Shown: in pieces, positions 9,574-20,068 of the stretch
Position numbering within the stretch: the stretch's first letter is position 1
Layout: every line of letters starts with the position of its first letter
Assembly (NCBI RefSeq): GCF_030409555.1
Contig: NZ_JAUFPU010000009.1
Coordinates: 62,001-126,000 of the forward strand
Reading direction: 5' to 3'
DNA length: 64,000 nt
Origin: Chitinimonas viridis
GTDB lineage: Bacteria; Pseudomonadota; Gammaproteobacteria; Burkholderiales; Chitinimonadaceae
Position numbers and translations under genes: made by a program
Notes under the pieces: generated by a model
Told to the model about the DNA's origin: nothing
Databases searched by the model: none
The model's input: the letters and a program-made list of their open reading frames with translations, nothing else

Positions 9574-12396
9574 ATGATGCAAGCATTCCAAGCCCAGTCC
9601 CACTTGTTCGGCGGCAATGCGCCGTTCATCGAGGACCTGTATGAGCAGTACCTCGCCGATCCACTCGCCGTGGAGCAGGAATGGCGGGACTATTTCGACA
9701 AGCTGCAGCAACAGCCCGGCAATACCGATCGCGACATTCCACGCGCCGCCATCGAAGAGTCATTCGTGCAGATGGCCAAGCAGCCACGCGTTGGCGGCAT
9801 CTCCGCCGCCGCCCAGCAGGAGGCCATGAAGAAGCAGGTGGCCGTGCTCAAGCTGATCTCGGCCTACCGGGTCCTGGGCGTGCGTTATGCCTCGCTTGAT
9901 CCGCTCAAGCGCCTGGACCAGCAGCCTTTGGTTGAGCTGGATCCGGCCACCCATGGCTTGTCTGATGCCGACATGGCGCTGACCTTTGACTGTGGCAGCC
10001 TGATCGGCCCCGAGCGCGATACCCTGGCCAACATCCTGGCGCGCCTGAAGCAGACCTACTGCGGCAGCATCGGCCTGGAATACATGCACATCACCAACTC
10101 GACGGAGAAGCGCTGGATACAGGAGCGTTTTGAGTCGACGCGCTCCACCCCCAGCTTCAACCGCGACAAGAAGCTGCGCATCCTCAAGCAGATCACCGCT
10201 GCCGAAACGCTGGAACGTTATCTGCACACCAAGTACGTGGGCCAGAAGCGCTTCTCGCTGGAGGGCGGTGAAAGCATGATCGCTGCGCTGGATCATCTGG
10301 TGCAGACCTCGGGCGAGCATGGCGTGCAGGAGATGGTAATCGGCATGGCCCACCGTGGCCGCCTGAATGTACTGGTCAACACCCTGGGCAAGCAGCCGCG
10401 CGACCTGTTCTCGGAGTTCGAGGGCAAGTACAGCTACGATCTGCCCTCGGGCGACGTGAAGTACCACATGGGCTTCAGCTCCGACATCCCCACACCAGGT
10501 GGTGCCGTGCACGTCTCCCTGGCCTTCAACCCTTCGCACCTGGAGATCGTCAATCCGGTGGTGGTGGGGTCGGCTCGTGCCCGTCAGCAGCGCCGTGGCG
10601 ACCGCACCGGTGGCCAGGTGATGCCGGTGCTGCTGCATGGCGATTCGGCCTTTATCGGCCTGGGTACCAACCAGGGTACCTTCAACCTGTCGCAGACCCG
10701 TGGCTACGGCGTCGGCGGCACGGTACACATCGTCATCAACAACCAGATCGGTTTCACCACCAGCGACACGCGTGATACGCGCTCCTCGCTGTACTGTACC
10801 GATATCGCCAAGATGATCGAAGCACCGATCTTCCACGTCAATTCCGACGACCCTGAGGCTGTCTGCTTCGTGGTGCAGGCCGCGCTGGACTTCCGCCGGC
10901 AGTTCCGCCGCGACGTGGTGATCGATCTGGTTTGCTTCCGCAAGCTGGGCCACAACGAGGGCGATGACCCAATGTTGACCCAGCCCATGATGTACAAGAA
11001 GATCGCCAAGCACCCCGGCACCCGCAAGATGTACGCCGATCGCCTGGTGACCGAGGGTCTGTTGAGTGCAGATGAAGCCGATGGCTTGATCAAGGCCTAT
11101 CGTGCCGCCCTGGACAAGGGTGAGCATGTGGAGCAGACCACGCTGACCGATTTCAAGCGCAGCTTTGCCATTGATTTTGGCGCGTTCAAGGGCACCCACT
11201 GGGCGCACCCGACCGATACCACCCTCAGCGCTGCCGAGATCGGCCGTCTGGCCGACAAGGCGACCAAGACCCCCGAGGGCTTCAAGCTGCACCCGACCGT
11301 GGACAAGGTGCTGGCTGCACGTCGTGACATGGCTGCCGGCAAGCAGAATATGGACTGGGGCATGTCTGAAATCCTGGCCTATGGCTCGCTGCTGGAAAAG
11401 GGCTACGGCGTACGTATTTCGGGCGAGGATTCGGGCCGGGGTACGTTCAGTCATCGCCATGCCGTGCTGCACGATCAGAACCGCGAGAAGTGGGATGACG
11501 GCGCCCACGTGCCCTTGCGCAACCTGAGTGAGAACCAGGGGCACTTCCTGGTGATCGACTCCATCCTGAACGAAGAGGCCGTGCTGGCCTTTGAATATGG
11601 CTACAGCTCCTCAGCACCGGATGAACTGGTGATCTGGGAAGCCCAGTTCGGCGACTTCGCCAACGGCGCGCAGGTGGTGATTGACCAGTTCATCACCTCG
11701 GGCGAGACCAAGTGGGGTCGGTACTGCGGCCTGACCATGATGCTGCCGCACGGTTACGATGGCCAGGGCCCGGAGCATAGCTCGGCTCGCCTGGAGCGCT
11801 ACCTGCAGATGTGTGCCGAGCACAATGTGCAGATCGTCATGCCGTCGGAAGCCAGTCAGATGTTCCACGTGCTGCGTCGTCAGCAACTGCGTCCGTACCG
11901 CAAGCCGCTGATCATCTTCATGTCCAAGCGTCTGTTGCGCTACAAGGACTCGATGAGCCCGCTGGAGGCCTATACCAATGGCAGCTTCCGCCCGGTGATT
12001 GCCGATCCGGACAGCCCGGACGCCAAAAAGGTGAAGCGCGTGGTGGTGTGTTCCGGCCAGGTTTATTACGACCTCGCCAATGCCCGCAAGGAGCGCGAAC
12101 AGAAGGATGTCGCCATCGTTCGCGTCGAGCAGCTCTATCCCTTCCCCACGGATGAACTCAAGGCCGAGCTGGGTAAGTACAGCGCTGCCAAGGAAATCAT
12201 GTGGGTGCAGGAAGAGCCGAAGAACCAGGGCGCATGGCACCAGATTCGGCATCGGCTGGAAGCCTGTATGTCGGCCAAGCAAGCCTTGCTGTACGCTGGC
12301 CGTCCGTCGTCTGCCTCGCCAGCGGTGGGCTATATGAGCAAGCACACTGCGCAGCTCAAGGCCTTCCTGGACGAAGCCATGACGGTAAGCAAGTAA
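9574..12396 (+). CDS. sucA: 2-oxoglutarate dehydrogenase E1 component
   Basis: This is the thiamine diphosphate-dependent E1 of the 2-oxoglutarate dehydrogenase complex (940 residues). It decarboxylates 2-oxoglutarate and loads succinyl onto SucB. The N-terminal helper segment (SHLFGGNAPFIEDLYEQYL) marks the start near 9574. An open extension to 9475 would translate through the intergenic hairpin and is rejected. The E1 core shows GMAHRGRLNVL, HGDSAF and GHNEGDDP (ThDP-site region). The C-terminal transketolase-like half ends near SKHTAQLKAFL. It is followed by sucB after 87 bp containing a hairpin. Confidence 0.97.
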   Translation: MMQAFQAQSHLFGGNAPFIEDLYEQYLADPLAVEQEWRDYFDKLQQQPGNTDRDIPRAAIEESFVQMAKQPRVGGISAAAQQEAMKKQVAVLKLISAYRVLGVRYASLDPLKRLDQQPLVELDPATHGLSDADMALTFDCGSLIGPERDTLANILARLKQTYCGSIGLEYMHITNSTEKRWIQERFESTRSTPSFNRDKKLRILKQITAAETLERYLHTKYVGQKRFSLEGGESMIAALDHLVQTSGEHGVQEMVIGMAHRGRLNVLVNTLGKQPRDLFSEFEGKYSYDLPSGDVKYHMGFSSDIPTPGGAVHVSLAFNPSHLEIVNPVVVGSARARQQRRGDRTGGQVMPVLLHGDSAFIGLGTNQGTFNLSQTRGYGVGGTVHIVINNQIGFTTSDTRDTRSSLYCTDIAKMIEAPIFHVNSDDPEAVCFVVQAALDFRRQFRRDVVIDLVCFRKLGHNEGDDPMLTQPMMYKKIAKHPGTRKMYADRLVTEGLLSADEADGLIKAYRAALDKGEHVEQTTLTDFKRSFAIDFGAFKGTHWAHPTDTTLSAAEIGRLADKATKTPEGFKLHPTVDKVLAARRDMAAGKQNMDWGMSEILAYGSLLEKGYGVRISGEDSGRGTFSHRHAVLHDQNREKWDDGAHVPLRNLSENQGHFLVIDSILNEEAVLAFEYGYSSSAPDELVIWEAQFGDFANGAQVVIDQFITSGETKWGRYCGLTMMLPHGYDGQGPEHSSARLERYLQMCAEHNVQIVMPSEASQMFHVLRRQQLRPYRKPLIIFMSKRLLRYKDSMSPLEAYTNGSFRPVIADPDSPDAKKVKRVVVCSGQVYYDLANARKEREQKDVAIVRVEQLYPFPTDELKAELGKYSAAKEIMWVQEEPKNQGAWHQIRHRLEACMSAKQALLYAGRPSSASPAVGYMSKHTAQLKAFLDEAMTVSK

Positions 12397-12407
12397 ACCG
12401 ATCTGTA

Positions 12408-12432
12408 GGGGCGGCCACCAGGGTGGCCGCCC
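12408..12432 (+). repeat. Inverted repeat between sucA and sucB
   Basis: The arms GGGCGGCCACC and GGTGGCCGCCC form a very stable hairpin just after the sucA stop. The following ATTG is not a T-tract. It is the second of four such structures in this cluster. Confidence 0.6.
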
Positions 12433-12483
12433 ATTGAATTATCAACATCCCAAGCCAGGCTATTCCCAACGGAGCCGAAAAAC

Positions 12484-13710
12484 ATGCTGATCGAAGTCAA
12501 AGTCCCCCAACTGCCCGAGTCCGTCTCCGAAGCCACCCTGGTTTCCTGGAAGAAGAAGGTCGGCGATTACGTCGAGCGCGACGAAAACCTGATAGACCTC
12601 GAGACCGATAAGGTCGTGCTGGAACTGCCGGCACCGCAAGCCGGTGTGATCGTCAGCCTGGTGAAGGGCGATGGCGCCACCGTGGTGAGCCAGGAACTGA
12701 TCGCCACCATCGATACCGAAGCCAAGGCCGGTGCTCCTGCGCCTGCAGCCACGGCAGCGGCGCCAGCCGCACCCGAAGCCAGCCGCGTTGCCGCAGCCGC
12801 TGCTGCAGCGGGTGTGCCCGAAAACGCCATCGGCTTTGGTACCGCCGTGATGCCGGCTGCCAAGAAGGCAGCTGCCGATGCCGGTATCGATGCCAGCAAG
12901 ATTGCCGGTTCGGGCCGTGATGGCCGCGTGCTGAAGGAAGATGTGGTAGCAGCTGCCGCCAAGCCGGCTGCCAAGGCCTCCGCCCCAGCCGTTGCCGTAC
13001 CGGCAGGCGACCGCTCCGAGCAGCGTGTACCGATGAGCCGCCTGCGCCAGCGCGTGGCCGAGCGCCTGATCGAATCGCAATCGACTGCTGCCATCCTCAC
13101 CACCTTCAATGAAGTGAACATGAAGCCGGTGATGGACCTGCGCAACCGCTACAAGGACCGTTTCGAGAAGGAGCACGGCATCAAGCTGGGCTTCATGGGT
13201 TTCTTCGTGAAGGCTGCTGTGCATGCGCTGAAGAAGTACCCCATCGTGAACGCCTCGGTAGATGGTAGCGATATTGTCTACCACGGCTATTACGACATCG
13301 GTGTGGCCGTGGGTAGCCCGCGTGGTCTGGTGGTGCCGGTGATACGCAATGCCGATCAGCTGAGCCTGGCCCAGATCGAGAAGCAGATTGCCGACTTTGG
13401 CAAGCGTGCGCAGGAAGGCAAGCTGACCATGGAAGAGCTGAGTGGCGGTACCTACACCATCTCCAATGGCGGCACCTTTGGTTCCATGATGTCCACCCCC
13501 ATCATCAACCCACCGCAATCGGCCATCCTGGGCATGCATGCCACCAAGGAGCGTGCCGTGGTGGAAGAGGGCGTCGTGGTGGTTCGCCCCATGATGTATC
13601 TGGCCCAGTCCTACGATCACCGCATCATCGACGGCCGTGAAGCCGTGTTGAGCCTGGTGGCCATCAAGGAAGCCATCGAAGACCCAGCCCGCCTGCTGCT
13701 GGATATCTGA
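12484..13710 (+). CDS. sucB: Dihydrolipoamide succinyltransferase (E2)
   Basis: This is the core E2 of the 2-oxoglutarate dehydrogenase complex (408 residues). It has one lipoyl domain with K43 as the lipoylation site (ETDKVVLE), an Ala/Pro-rich linker (about 80-105), a peripheral subunit-binding domain (about 120-155; [13 protein letters not shown]) and a catalytic acyltransferase domain ending with DHRIIDG (H379, D383). The domain order and length are normal. It is preceded by sucA and followed by lpdA, the E3 of the same complex. Confidence 0.97.
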   Translation: MLIEVKVPQLPESVSEATLVSWKKKVGDYVERDENLIDLETDKVVLELPAPQAGVIVSLVKGDGATVVSQELIATIDTEAKAGAPAPAATAAAPAAPEASRVAAAAAAAGVPENAIGFGTAVMPAAKKAAADAGIDASKIAGSGRDGRVLKEDVVAAAAKPAAKASAPAVAVPAGDRSEQRVPMSRLRQRVAERLIESQSTAAILTTFNEVNMKPVMDLRNRYKDRFEKEHGIKLGFMGFFVKAAVHALKKYPIVNASVDGSDIVYHGYYDIGVAVGSPRGLVVPVIRNADQLSLAQIEKQIADFGKRAQEGKLTMEELSGGTYTISNGGTFGSMMSTPIINPPQSAILGMHATKERAVVEEGVVVVRPMMYLAQSYDHRIIDGREAVLSLVAIKEAIEDPARLLLDI

Positions 13711-13775
13711 TGCGCCAGGGCGAGGCGCAAGCGCGGGACACCGTCCTGCCTTGCCCCTCGCGGTAATGCAACACA

Positions 13776-13809
13776 GCGCCGGACATGATGCGTATTCCAT
13801 GCCCGGCGC
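13776..13809 (+). repeat. Inverted repeat between sucB and lpdA
   Basis: The 12-nt arms GCGCCGGACATG and CATGCCCGGCGC pair with one mismatch across a 10-nt loop. It is the third hairpin in the series and has no T-tract. Confidence 0.5.
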
Positions 13810-13835
13810 CCAACACCTCACATAGGTTCTGAACC

Positions 13836-15272
13836 ATGTCCCAACAATTCGACGTTGTCGTTATCGGTGGTGGCCCTGGCGGCTATGTGGCCGCCATTCG
13901 TGCCGCCCAACTGGGCTTCAAGACTGCATGTATCGATGCCACCAGCAGTGCTGATGGCAAGCCCAGCCTGGGCGGTACCTGCCTGAACGTAGGTTGCATC
14001 CCTTCCAAGGCACTGCTGCAATCGTCCGAGAACTACCATCACGCTGTCCACAGCTTTGCCGATCACGGCATCAGCACTGGCGCGGTCAAGATGGACGTGA
14101 CCCAGATGCTCAAGCGCAAGGAAGAAATCATCGCCAAGAACACCGGCGGTATCGCCTTCCTGTTCCGCAAGAACAAGGTCACCTCTTTCCACGGTACCGG
14201 CAGCTTCAAGGGTAGGAACGGCGACAAGTACGTGCTGGAAGCCAAGCTGGCCGACGGCAAGCTGGAAGCGATCGAGGCGACCCATGTGATCGTGGCAACA
14301 GGCTCCAGCGTGCGCCAGCTGCCCGGTGTGACCATAGACAACAAGCTGGTGCTCGATAACGAAGGCGCGCTGGCTATCCCGGCCGTGCCTAAGCGTCTTG
14401 GCGTGATTGGCGCCGGCGTGATTGGCCTGGAAATGGGTTCGGTATGGAAGCGCCTGGGCGCTGATGTGACCGTGCTGGAAGCCATGCCCACCTTCCTGGG
14501 CGCGGCTGACGAGCAGGTAGCACGCGAGGCGCTGAAGTTCCTGACCAAGGAAACCGGCCTGGTCATCAATACCGGTGTCAAGATCGGCGAGATCAAGGTC
14601 AGCAAGAAGGACGTGACGGTGAACTACACCGACGCGGCCGGTGCTGAGCACAAGGTGGTGTACGACAAGCTGATCGTTTCCATCGGTCGGGTGCCCAATA
14701 CTGCAGGCCTGAATGCCGATACCGTTGGCCTCAAGCTTAACGAGCGTGGCCAGGTTGAAGTGAACGACGACTGCCAGACCAGCCTGCCCAATGTCTGGGC
14801 TATTGGCGATGTGGTACGCGGCCCCATGCTGGCGCACAAGGCGTCGGAAGAAGGCGTGGCCGTGGCCGAGCGCATTGCCGGCCAACATCCGCACGTCGAT
14901 TTTGGCACCGTGCCCTGGGTGATCTACACCAGCCCCGAGATTGCCTGGGTAGGCAAGACCGAGCAGCAGCTCAAGACTGAAGGCGTGGAATACAAGAAGG
15001 GCCAGTTCCTGTTCTCGGCCAACGGCCGTGCGCTGGCGCTGGGCGAAGCCAAGGGCTTCGTGAAGATGCTGGCCGACAAGAAGACTGATCGTATCCTGGG
15101 CGTGCACATCGTTGGCCCTTACGCTTCCGAGTTGATTTCGGAAGCCGTGGTGGCCATGGAATTCTCGGCCAGTTCGGAAGATATCGCCCGTATCGTCCAT
15201 GCCCATCCGTCGCTGTCCGAGGCCTTGCATGAGGCTGCTCTGGGCTGCGATGGCCGGACGCTGCATAGCTGA
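13836..15272 (+). CDS. lpdA: Dihydrolipoamide dehydrogenase (E3)
   Basis: This FAD flavoenzyme (478 residues) reoxidises the lipoyl group of SucB with NAD. The N-terminal FAD-binding loop is GGGPGG (about 11-16). The redox disulfide is C49/C54 in [13 protein letters not shown]. The C-terminal dimer interface carries the catalytic H457-E462 pair (HAHPSLSE). Its place directly after sucB indicates dedication to the 2-oxoglutarate complex, although it could also serve other 2-oxoacid complexes. Confidence 0.97.
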   Translation: MSQQFDVVVIGGGPGGYVAAIRAAQLGFKTACIDATSSADGKPSLGGTCLNVGCIPSKALLQSSENYHHAVHSFADHGISTGAVKMDVTQMLKRKEEIIAKNTGGIAFLFRKNKVTSFHGTGSFKGRNGDKYVLEAKLADGKLEAIEATHVIVATGSSVRQLPGVTIDNKLVLDNEGALAIPAVPKRLGVIGAGVIGLEMGSVWKRLGADVTVLEAMPTFLGAADEQVAREALKFLTKETGLVINTGVKIGEIKVSKKDVTVNYTDAAGAEHKVVYDKLIVSIGRVPNTAGLNADTVGLKLNERGQVEVNDDCQTSLPNVWAIGDVVRGPMLAHKASEEGVAVAERIAGQHPHVDFGTVPWVIYTSPEIAWVGKTEQQLKTEGVEYKKGQFLFSANGRALALGEAKGFVKMLADKKTDRILGVHIVGPYASELISEAVVAMEFSASSEDIARIVHAHPSLSEALHEAALGCDGRTLHS

Positions 15273-15276
15273 TTAC

Positions 15277-15348
15277 GTGTGAGGGGTGGGGAGCAAGGCG
15301 TGAGTTGTTGCACGCTGCGCTTTTCTCCTCACGCCTCACTCCTCACAC
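15277..15348 (+). repeat. Long imperfect inverted repeat between lpdA and sucC
   Basis: GTGTGAGGGGTGGGG...GGCGTGAG at the left pairs imperfectly with CTCACGCCTCACTCCTCACAC-like sequence at the right (15328-15348). It fills most of the 96-bp gap. It ends 20 bp before the sucC start, so it may affect sucC expression. Confidence 0.5.
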
Positions 15349-15368
15349 CTTAGACAAAGGAAGTTGCA

Positions 15369-16541
15369 ATGAACCTCCACGAATACCAAGCGAAAGACCT
15401 GCTGGCCAAATACGGCCTGCCGGTTCAAAAGGGCATCCTGGCCACCACGCCGGAAGAAACCGCCAACGCCTTCCGTTCCATGGCTGGCAAGTTTGCTGTT
15501 GTGAAGGCCCAGGTACACGCTGGCGGCCGCGGCAAGGCCGGTGGCGTGAAGGTGGTCAAGAGCGCCGACGAAGCTGCCGATGTGGCCAAGTCGCTGCTGG
15601 GTAAGCGCCTGGTGACCTACCAGACGGACGCCAAGGGCCAGCCTGTCAACAGCCTGCTGGTGTGTGAAGACATGTACCCCGTACAGCGTGAGCTGTACCT
15701 GGGCGCCGTGGTGGACCGCTCCACCCGTAGCATCGTGTTCATGGCCTCGACCGAAGGTGGCGTGGAGATCGAAGAAGTCGCCCACAACACCCCCGAGAAG
15801 ATCATCAAGACCGTGGTTGACCCGCTGGTCGGCCTGCAGCCTTACCAGGCTCGCGAAACCGGTTTTGCCCTGGGTCTCGACGATACCCAGATCAAGCAGT
15901 TCACCGGCTTGATGATGGGTGCCTACAAGGCATTCGTTGAAAACGATTTCGCCCTGTTCGAAATCAATCCACTGGCCATCCGTGGCAATGGCGAGCTGTG
16001 CTGTGTGGATGCCAAGATCGGCATCGACAGCAATGCCGCCTTCCGCCTGCCATCCATCGTGGCACTGCGTGACAAGTCGCAAGAGAATGACCGTGAACTG
16101 AAGGCTTCCGAGTTCGACCTGAACTATGTGGCGCTGGAAGGCAATATCGGCTGTATGGTCAACGGTGCGGGCCTGGCCATGGCGACCATGGACATCATCA
16201 AGCTCAAGGGCGGTCAGCCAGCCAACTTCCTGGACGTGGGCGGCGGCGCCACCAAGGAGCGCGTGATCGAAGCCTTCAAGTTGATCCTGGCCGATGAGTC
16301 GGTCAAGGGCGTGCTGATCAACATCTTCGGTGGCATCGTCCGTTGCGACATGATTGCCGAGGCCATTATCGCTGCCGTGAAGGAAGTGAACGTGACCGTA
16401 CCGGTCGTGGTTCGCCTCGAAGGCAACAATGCGGAGCTGGGCGCCAAGATTCTGGATGAATCCGGCCTCAAGCTGACTTCGGCCCAAGGCCTGAATGATG
16501 CTGCCGAGAAGATCGTGGCTGCCGTCAAGGCCGTTGCCTAA
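15369..16541 (+). CDS. sucC: Succinyl-CoA synthetase beta subunit
   Basis: This 390-residue ATP-grasp subunit binds nucleotide and, with SucD, converts succinyl-CoA to succinate with substrate-level phosphorylation. The family start [16 protein letters not shown] is present. ATP-grasp motifs include [15 protein letters not shown] (about 45-60) and FEINPLA. The C-terminal domain contains the [14 protein letters not shown] segment. An AAGGAAG ribosome-binding site precedes the ATG. sucD follows after 27 bp. Confidence 0.97.
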   Translation: MNLHEYQAKDLLAKYGLPVQKGILATTPEETANAFRSMAGKFAVVKAQVHAGGRGKAGGVKVVKSADEAADVAKSLLGKRLVTYQTDAKGQPVNSLLVCEDMYPVQRELYLGAVVDRSTRSIVFMASTEGGVEIEEVAHNTPEKIIKTVVDPLVGLQPYQARETGFALGLDDTQIKQFTGLMMGAYKAFVENDFALFEINPLAIRGNGELCCVDAKIGIDSNAAFRLPSIVALRDKSQENDRELKASEFDLNYVALEGNIGCMVNGAGLAMATMDIIKLKGGQPANFLDVGGGATKERVIEAFKLILADESVKGVLINIFGGIVRCDMIAEAIIAAVKEVNVTVPVVVRLEGNNAELGAKILDESGLKLTSAQGLNDAAEKIVAAVKAVA

Positions 16542-16568
16542 TCACCCGCACGAACAAAGGAAAAAACC

Positions 16569-17456
16569 ATGAGCGTTTTGGTTAACAAAGATACAAAAGT
16601 GCTGGTGCAGGGCTTTACCGGCAAGAACGGTACCTTCCACGCCGAGCAGGCGCTGAAGGTAGGCACCAAGGTTGTTGGCGGTGTGACCCCGGGCAAGGGC
16701 GGCAGCAGCCACCTGGGCCTGCCGGTGTTCAATACCATGCGCGATGCCGCCCGTGAGACCCAGGCAGATGCCTCGGTGATCTACGTGCCGGCACCGTTTG
16801 CCAAGGATTCCATCTTGGAAGCCATCGACGCTGGTGTAAAGCTGGTGGTTTGCATCACCGAAGGCGTGCCGACGATAGACATGCTGTACGTCAAGCGTGC
16901 CGTGGATGAAGCCGGTATTCGTCTGATCGGCCCGAACTGCCCCGGTGTCATCACCCCGGGTGAGTGCAAGATCGGCATCATGCCTTGGCACATCCACAAC
17001 CCTGGCCGCATCGGTATCGTGTCGCGCTCCGGCACCCTGACCTACGAAGCCGTGGCACAAACCACCGCCCTGGGCCTGGGCCAGTCCACCTGTATCGGCA
17101 TTGGTGGCGACCCCATCCCCGGCACCAGCCATATTGATGCACTGAAGCTGTTCCAGGACGATCCGGACACTGACGCCATCATCATGATCGGTGAAATCGG
17201 TGGTTCGGCTGAAGAAGAGGCCGCTGAGTTTGCCAAGGCCTATGTGACCAAGCCAGTCGTGGGCTACATTGCCGGTGTGACTGCCCCCAAGGGCAAGCGC
17301 ATGGGCCATGCTGGCGCCATCATCTCCGGCGGCAAGGGTACGGCAGAAGAGAAGTTTGCTGCCTTCGAGAAGGCAGGTATTGCCTACACCCGTAGCCCGG
17401 CCGAGATCGGCAAGACCATGTTCGATCTGCTGAAGAGCAAGGGCATGATCAAGTAA
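16569..17456 (+). CDS. sucD: Succinyl-CoA synthetase alpha subunit
   Basis: This 295-residue subunit binds CoA and carries the phosphohistidine. The N-terminal CoA-binding Rossmann region includes [15 protein letters not shown]. The active histidine is H247 in [18 protein letters not shown]. It is the last gene of the TCA cluster, and a strong terminator follows 24 bp after the stop. Confidence 0.97.
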   Translation: MSVLVNKDTKVLVQGFTGKNGTFHAEQALKVGTKVVGGVTPGKGGSSHLGLPVFNTMRDAARETQADASVIYVPAPFAKDSILEAIDAGVKLVVCITEGVPTIDMLYVKRAVDEAGIRLIGPNCPGVITPGECKIGIMPWHIHNPGRIGIVSRSGTLTYEAVAQTTALGLGQSTCIGIGGDPIPGTSHIDALKLFQDDPDTDAIIMIGEIGGSAEEEAAEFAKAYVTKPVVGYIAGVTAPKGKRMGHAGAIISGGKGTAEEKFAAFEKAGIAYTRSPAEIGKTMFDLLKSKGMIK

Positions 17457-17480
17457 GCCTGATCAAGCCGCGGTAGACAG

Positions 17481-17509
17481 ACGCCACCTTCGGGTGGCGT
17501 TTTGTTTTT
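17481..17509 (+). terminator. Rho-independent terminator closing the TCA cluster
   Basis: The 8-bp arms ACGCCACC and GGTGGCGT enclose a TTCG tetraloop and are followed by TTTGTTTTT. It is the only hairpin in the cluster with a full T-tract, which contrasts with the internal ones. Confidence 0.92.
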
Positions 17510-17597
17510 GGTGCAGTGCTATCTTGTATCGTTGTGTTTGCGTTGCGGCCTGCCGTGCGCTAACAAAAAGCAGACTTATAACAATGGGGGAAGACAC

Positions 17598-19571
17598 ATG
17601 GGCGATTACAACTATGGCCTTGGCGCACCGCCACATCGCCGATGGCCTGTGGCCTGGTATAACCCAGCCGTGTTGTTACGCTCTGCCCGCGAGATTGTGT
17701 CCACGGCCGACCAGAACCGCAATCTGGACCGGCGCGAGCTATACAGTGGCGACTTCGCTGCCTTCGACGCAACAAGCCTGGCGGAGGACGATACATTCTG
17801 GTGGGATTTCGTCTCAGATACCGGCGATAGCGGCAATGCTACCTACACGGTGGCCAAGGCGGTGCTGGCGCCGGAGATGCCGCTGCCAGGCGCTGATGCA
17901 TTGCGCTTGCCGGCTGGCAGGCTGCTGGTTCTGGGGGGCGATATGGCCTATCCCGGTGCTGGCACCGAGGAGTACCAGTACCGTTTCAATGAGATGTGGG
18001 AGGCAGCGAGGCCTGCGCAGGACGAAGCGCGACGGACTGTGCTGGCGATCCCGCAGAATCATGACTGGTTCGACAATATCTCCAGCTTTCAGCGGCATTT
18101 CGTCGACGATCATGACGATGGCTTCCTAAACGCCCATACGCCACAGTCGCGCAGCTACTTTGTGGCACGGCTACCTCACGGCTGGTGGTTATTTGGCCTG
18201 GATTTCGCCTTGCTGGGGGATCTGGATCGCGAGCAGTACGAGGTGCTGCGGGACCTGGTGCGTACACAGGTTCAGACCGGGCAGAACGTGATACTGCTGT
18301 ACCCGGAACCGTATTGGACCCGCCCCCTGGGCGATGCCGCCCGACCCGGCTATGCCAAGCGCTACCAGCGGCTGGAGGCGCTGCTGCTGGCACAGGGGGC
18401 ACGCGTACGTCTGCGTCTGGCAGGGGATCTGCATCACTATGTCAGGGAAACCGCCGCGCAAGGCGAGGGTGGCCTGGACTTTGATGATGCGCTGATTACC
18501 TGTGGTAGCGGCGGCGCTTTTCTGCACCCCACGCACGCACGCAAGACTTCGCAGGCTAAGCGCATGTGCCTGGAGGTGGACGAGCAGGCCATGACCGACG
18601 ACCTGCGTCAGCGCGTCAGGGTAGGGACGGTAGACACGCCCGATGCAGCGGAACTGCGCGGCTATCAGGCTCAGTGCAGCTACCCCGATCCAGCCCAGAG
18701 TCGTTGCCTGTCCTGGCGCAACTGGCGGGCCTTGTTTCAGTCTGCCGGTGGCCTGCACTGGTCAGAATTGCTGGAGAGCCCGGCTGCGCTGTGGCAGAAC
18801 ATCGTGCAGGGCAATATGTTGTTTCCCTTGCTGCTGGGCGTGCTGTATTGGGCTGCGGTCTATTGCAACGCCTTTGTTTTCTCCCATTCCTTCCATGCCG
18901 ACGGTTTCCTGCCACCTGCGGCGTTTGCCAGGCTGGACTATGGATCGTTTCTGGCATTGTGGGTGAAGGCGCTGTTCTTCAGCCCGCTGGCGTTTGCCGT
19001 GCATGCCGTGCTGCTGGTGCTTTGCTGCGCCATTGCCAGAGAGGACGGGCCCAGGGTGGGGGTGTTGACCGGTGTGCCCCACGCCCTGTTGCATATGTTC
19101 TGGGCGGCCAGCCTGTACTGGCTGCTGAGCCGCTATGGGCAATTCCACCTTCTGGCCGGCAGCGTGGCCGCGCCGCGCTATCCCTGGGCAGATGTGGCCA
19201 GCATGGGTACCGCCTTGTGCCACTATTTGCTGCCTGTCCTGGCGGGCTTGCTCAAGGGCGCCATGCTGATCGTGCTGGGCGCTGCCATAGGCGGGCTGAC
19301 CTTTGGCTGCTACTTTGCCCTGATGGCACGCTGTGGCTATCTGGGCAACAATGCCTTTTCACCCCTGGCCTGGCAGGGTTACAAGGGTTTCCTGCGTTTC
19401 TGTATCGATGCCCAAGGCAATCTGCATGGCTATATGTTGGGCACGGACCAAGTACCGCAACGCTGGCAAGCTAACCCGGATGCTGCGGCAAAGCGACCCA
19501 TCTGGGTAGAGGCGGCGGGGCAGAAGGCACCGGAGTGGCGCGTGTGTGACCAGTTCATGCTGCGTCGCTAG
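17598..19571 (+). CDS. Metallophosphoesterase fused to a multi-pass membrane domain
   Basis: This 657-residue protein has a cytosolic calcineurin-like phosphoesterase half and a membrane half. The metal-binding motifs run in the usual order: VSDTGD (about 72-77), GGDMAYPG (113-120), QNHDWF (153-158, in place of GNHD) and LAGDLHHY further on. No signal peptide is seen. Four or five hydrophobic segments lie between about residues 400 and 575, followed by a soluble tail with FCIDAQGNLHGYMLG. The ATG at 17598 has GGGGGAAG upstream. A frame extension to 17502 would run through the terminator and is rejected. The substrate is unknown. Family resemblance supports phosphoester hydrolysis only. Confidence 0.75.
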   Translation: MGDYNYGLGAPPHRRWPVAWYNPAVLLRSAREIVSTADQNRNLDRRELYSGDFAAFDATSLAEDDTFWWDFVSDTGDSGNATYTVAKAVLAPEMPLPGADALRLPAGRLLVLGGDMAYPGAGTEEYQYRFNEMWEAARPAQDEARRTVLAIPQNHDWFDNISSFQRHFVDDHDDGFLNAHTPQSRSYFVARLPHGWWLFGLDFALLGDLDREQYEVLRDLVRTQVQTGQNVILLYPEPYWTRPLGDAARPGYAKRYQRLEALLLAQGARVRLRLAGDLHHYVRETAAQGEGGLDFDDALITCGSGGAFLHPTHARKTSQAKRMCLEVDEQAMTDDLRQRVRVGTVDTPDAAELRGYQAQCSYPDPAQSRCLSWRNWRALFQSAGGLHWSELLESPAALWQNIVQGNMLFPLLLGVLYWAAVYCNAFVFSHSFHADGFLPPAAFARLDYGSFLALWVKALFFSPLAFAVHAVLLVLCCAIAREDGPRVGVLTGVPHALLHMFWAASLYWLLSRYGQFHLLAGSVAAPRYPWADVASMGTALCHYLLPVLAGLLKGAMLIVLGAAIGGLTFGCYFALMARCGYLGNNAFSPLAWQGYKGFLRFCIDAQGNLHGYMLGTDQVPQRWQANPDAAAKRPIWVEAAGQKAPEWRVCDQFMLRR

Positions 19572-20068
19572 AGTTGGGCAAGTATCTGAATTAACGTGAG
19601 ATTTGTGGTACTTGCGTGCTGTTTTCCTGCTTGCTGGTGTTGGATTGGTTTGTTTATGCCATACCATTTTGACTAAGTGGTGTTGGCCATATCTGCCGTT
19701 CGTCGGCTGCCTTAAAATTAGGCAGTCTTTCCATATCAGCAAATAAGATATTTCTGTAGCTTGCCGACTTTGCTAGGGAAAACCCGCATAGATGGGCTTT
19801 GCTAGCGTCGGCGGATGACTGGAGGACGCATACGCCCCTGGGGTACTGGATATCCATCCTGTCGTGACGCGACGGTGGCGCTCCCGATAACCTTGCTTTC
19901 CCGGTCACGCAGCGCTGCCCGTGAAAATATCGCCTTATATGCCCTGAGTGTGGGGCGCCGATATTTGTCATCCGCGTCTTGCTTGGCCTGGGGGTTGAGG
20001 CTGTTGGAGGGTTCCGGCAAGGAGGAATTCAGCGCCATGCAGAACAAGCCGCTTGCAAAGGATACGGC
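19572..20068 (+). other. 497-bp intergenic region without a recognised gene
   Basis: No convincing reading frame is seen. The left part (19600-19760) is AT-richer than its surroundings. The right part contains an inverted repeat with arms AAATATCG (19925-19932) and CGATATTT (19959-19966) enclosing an inner GCCC/GGGC stem. A ribosome-binding-like AAGGA precedes the GTG at 20069. This is probably the promoter and leader of the HD-GYP-like gene. A GGTCACGCA stretch at 19904-19912 recalls the start of c-di-GMP-I riboswitches, but the rest of that motif is absent. Confidence 0.4.

Noticed and set aside
19904-19912. GGTCACGCA resembling the start of a c-di-GMP-I riboswitch
   Set aside because: The GCAAA segment, GAAA loop and receptor pairing of that class are absent.
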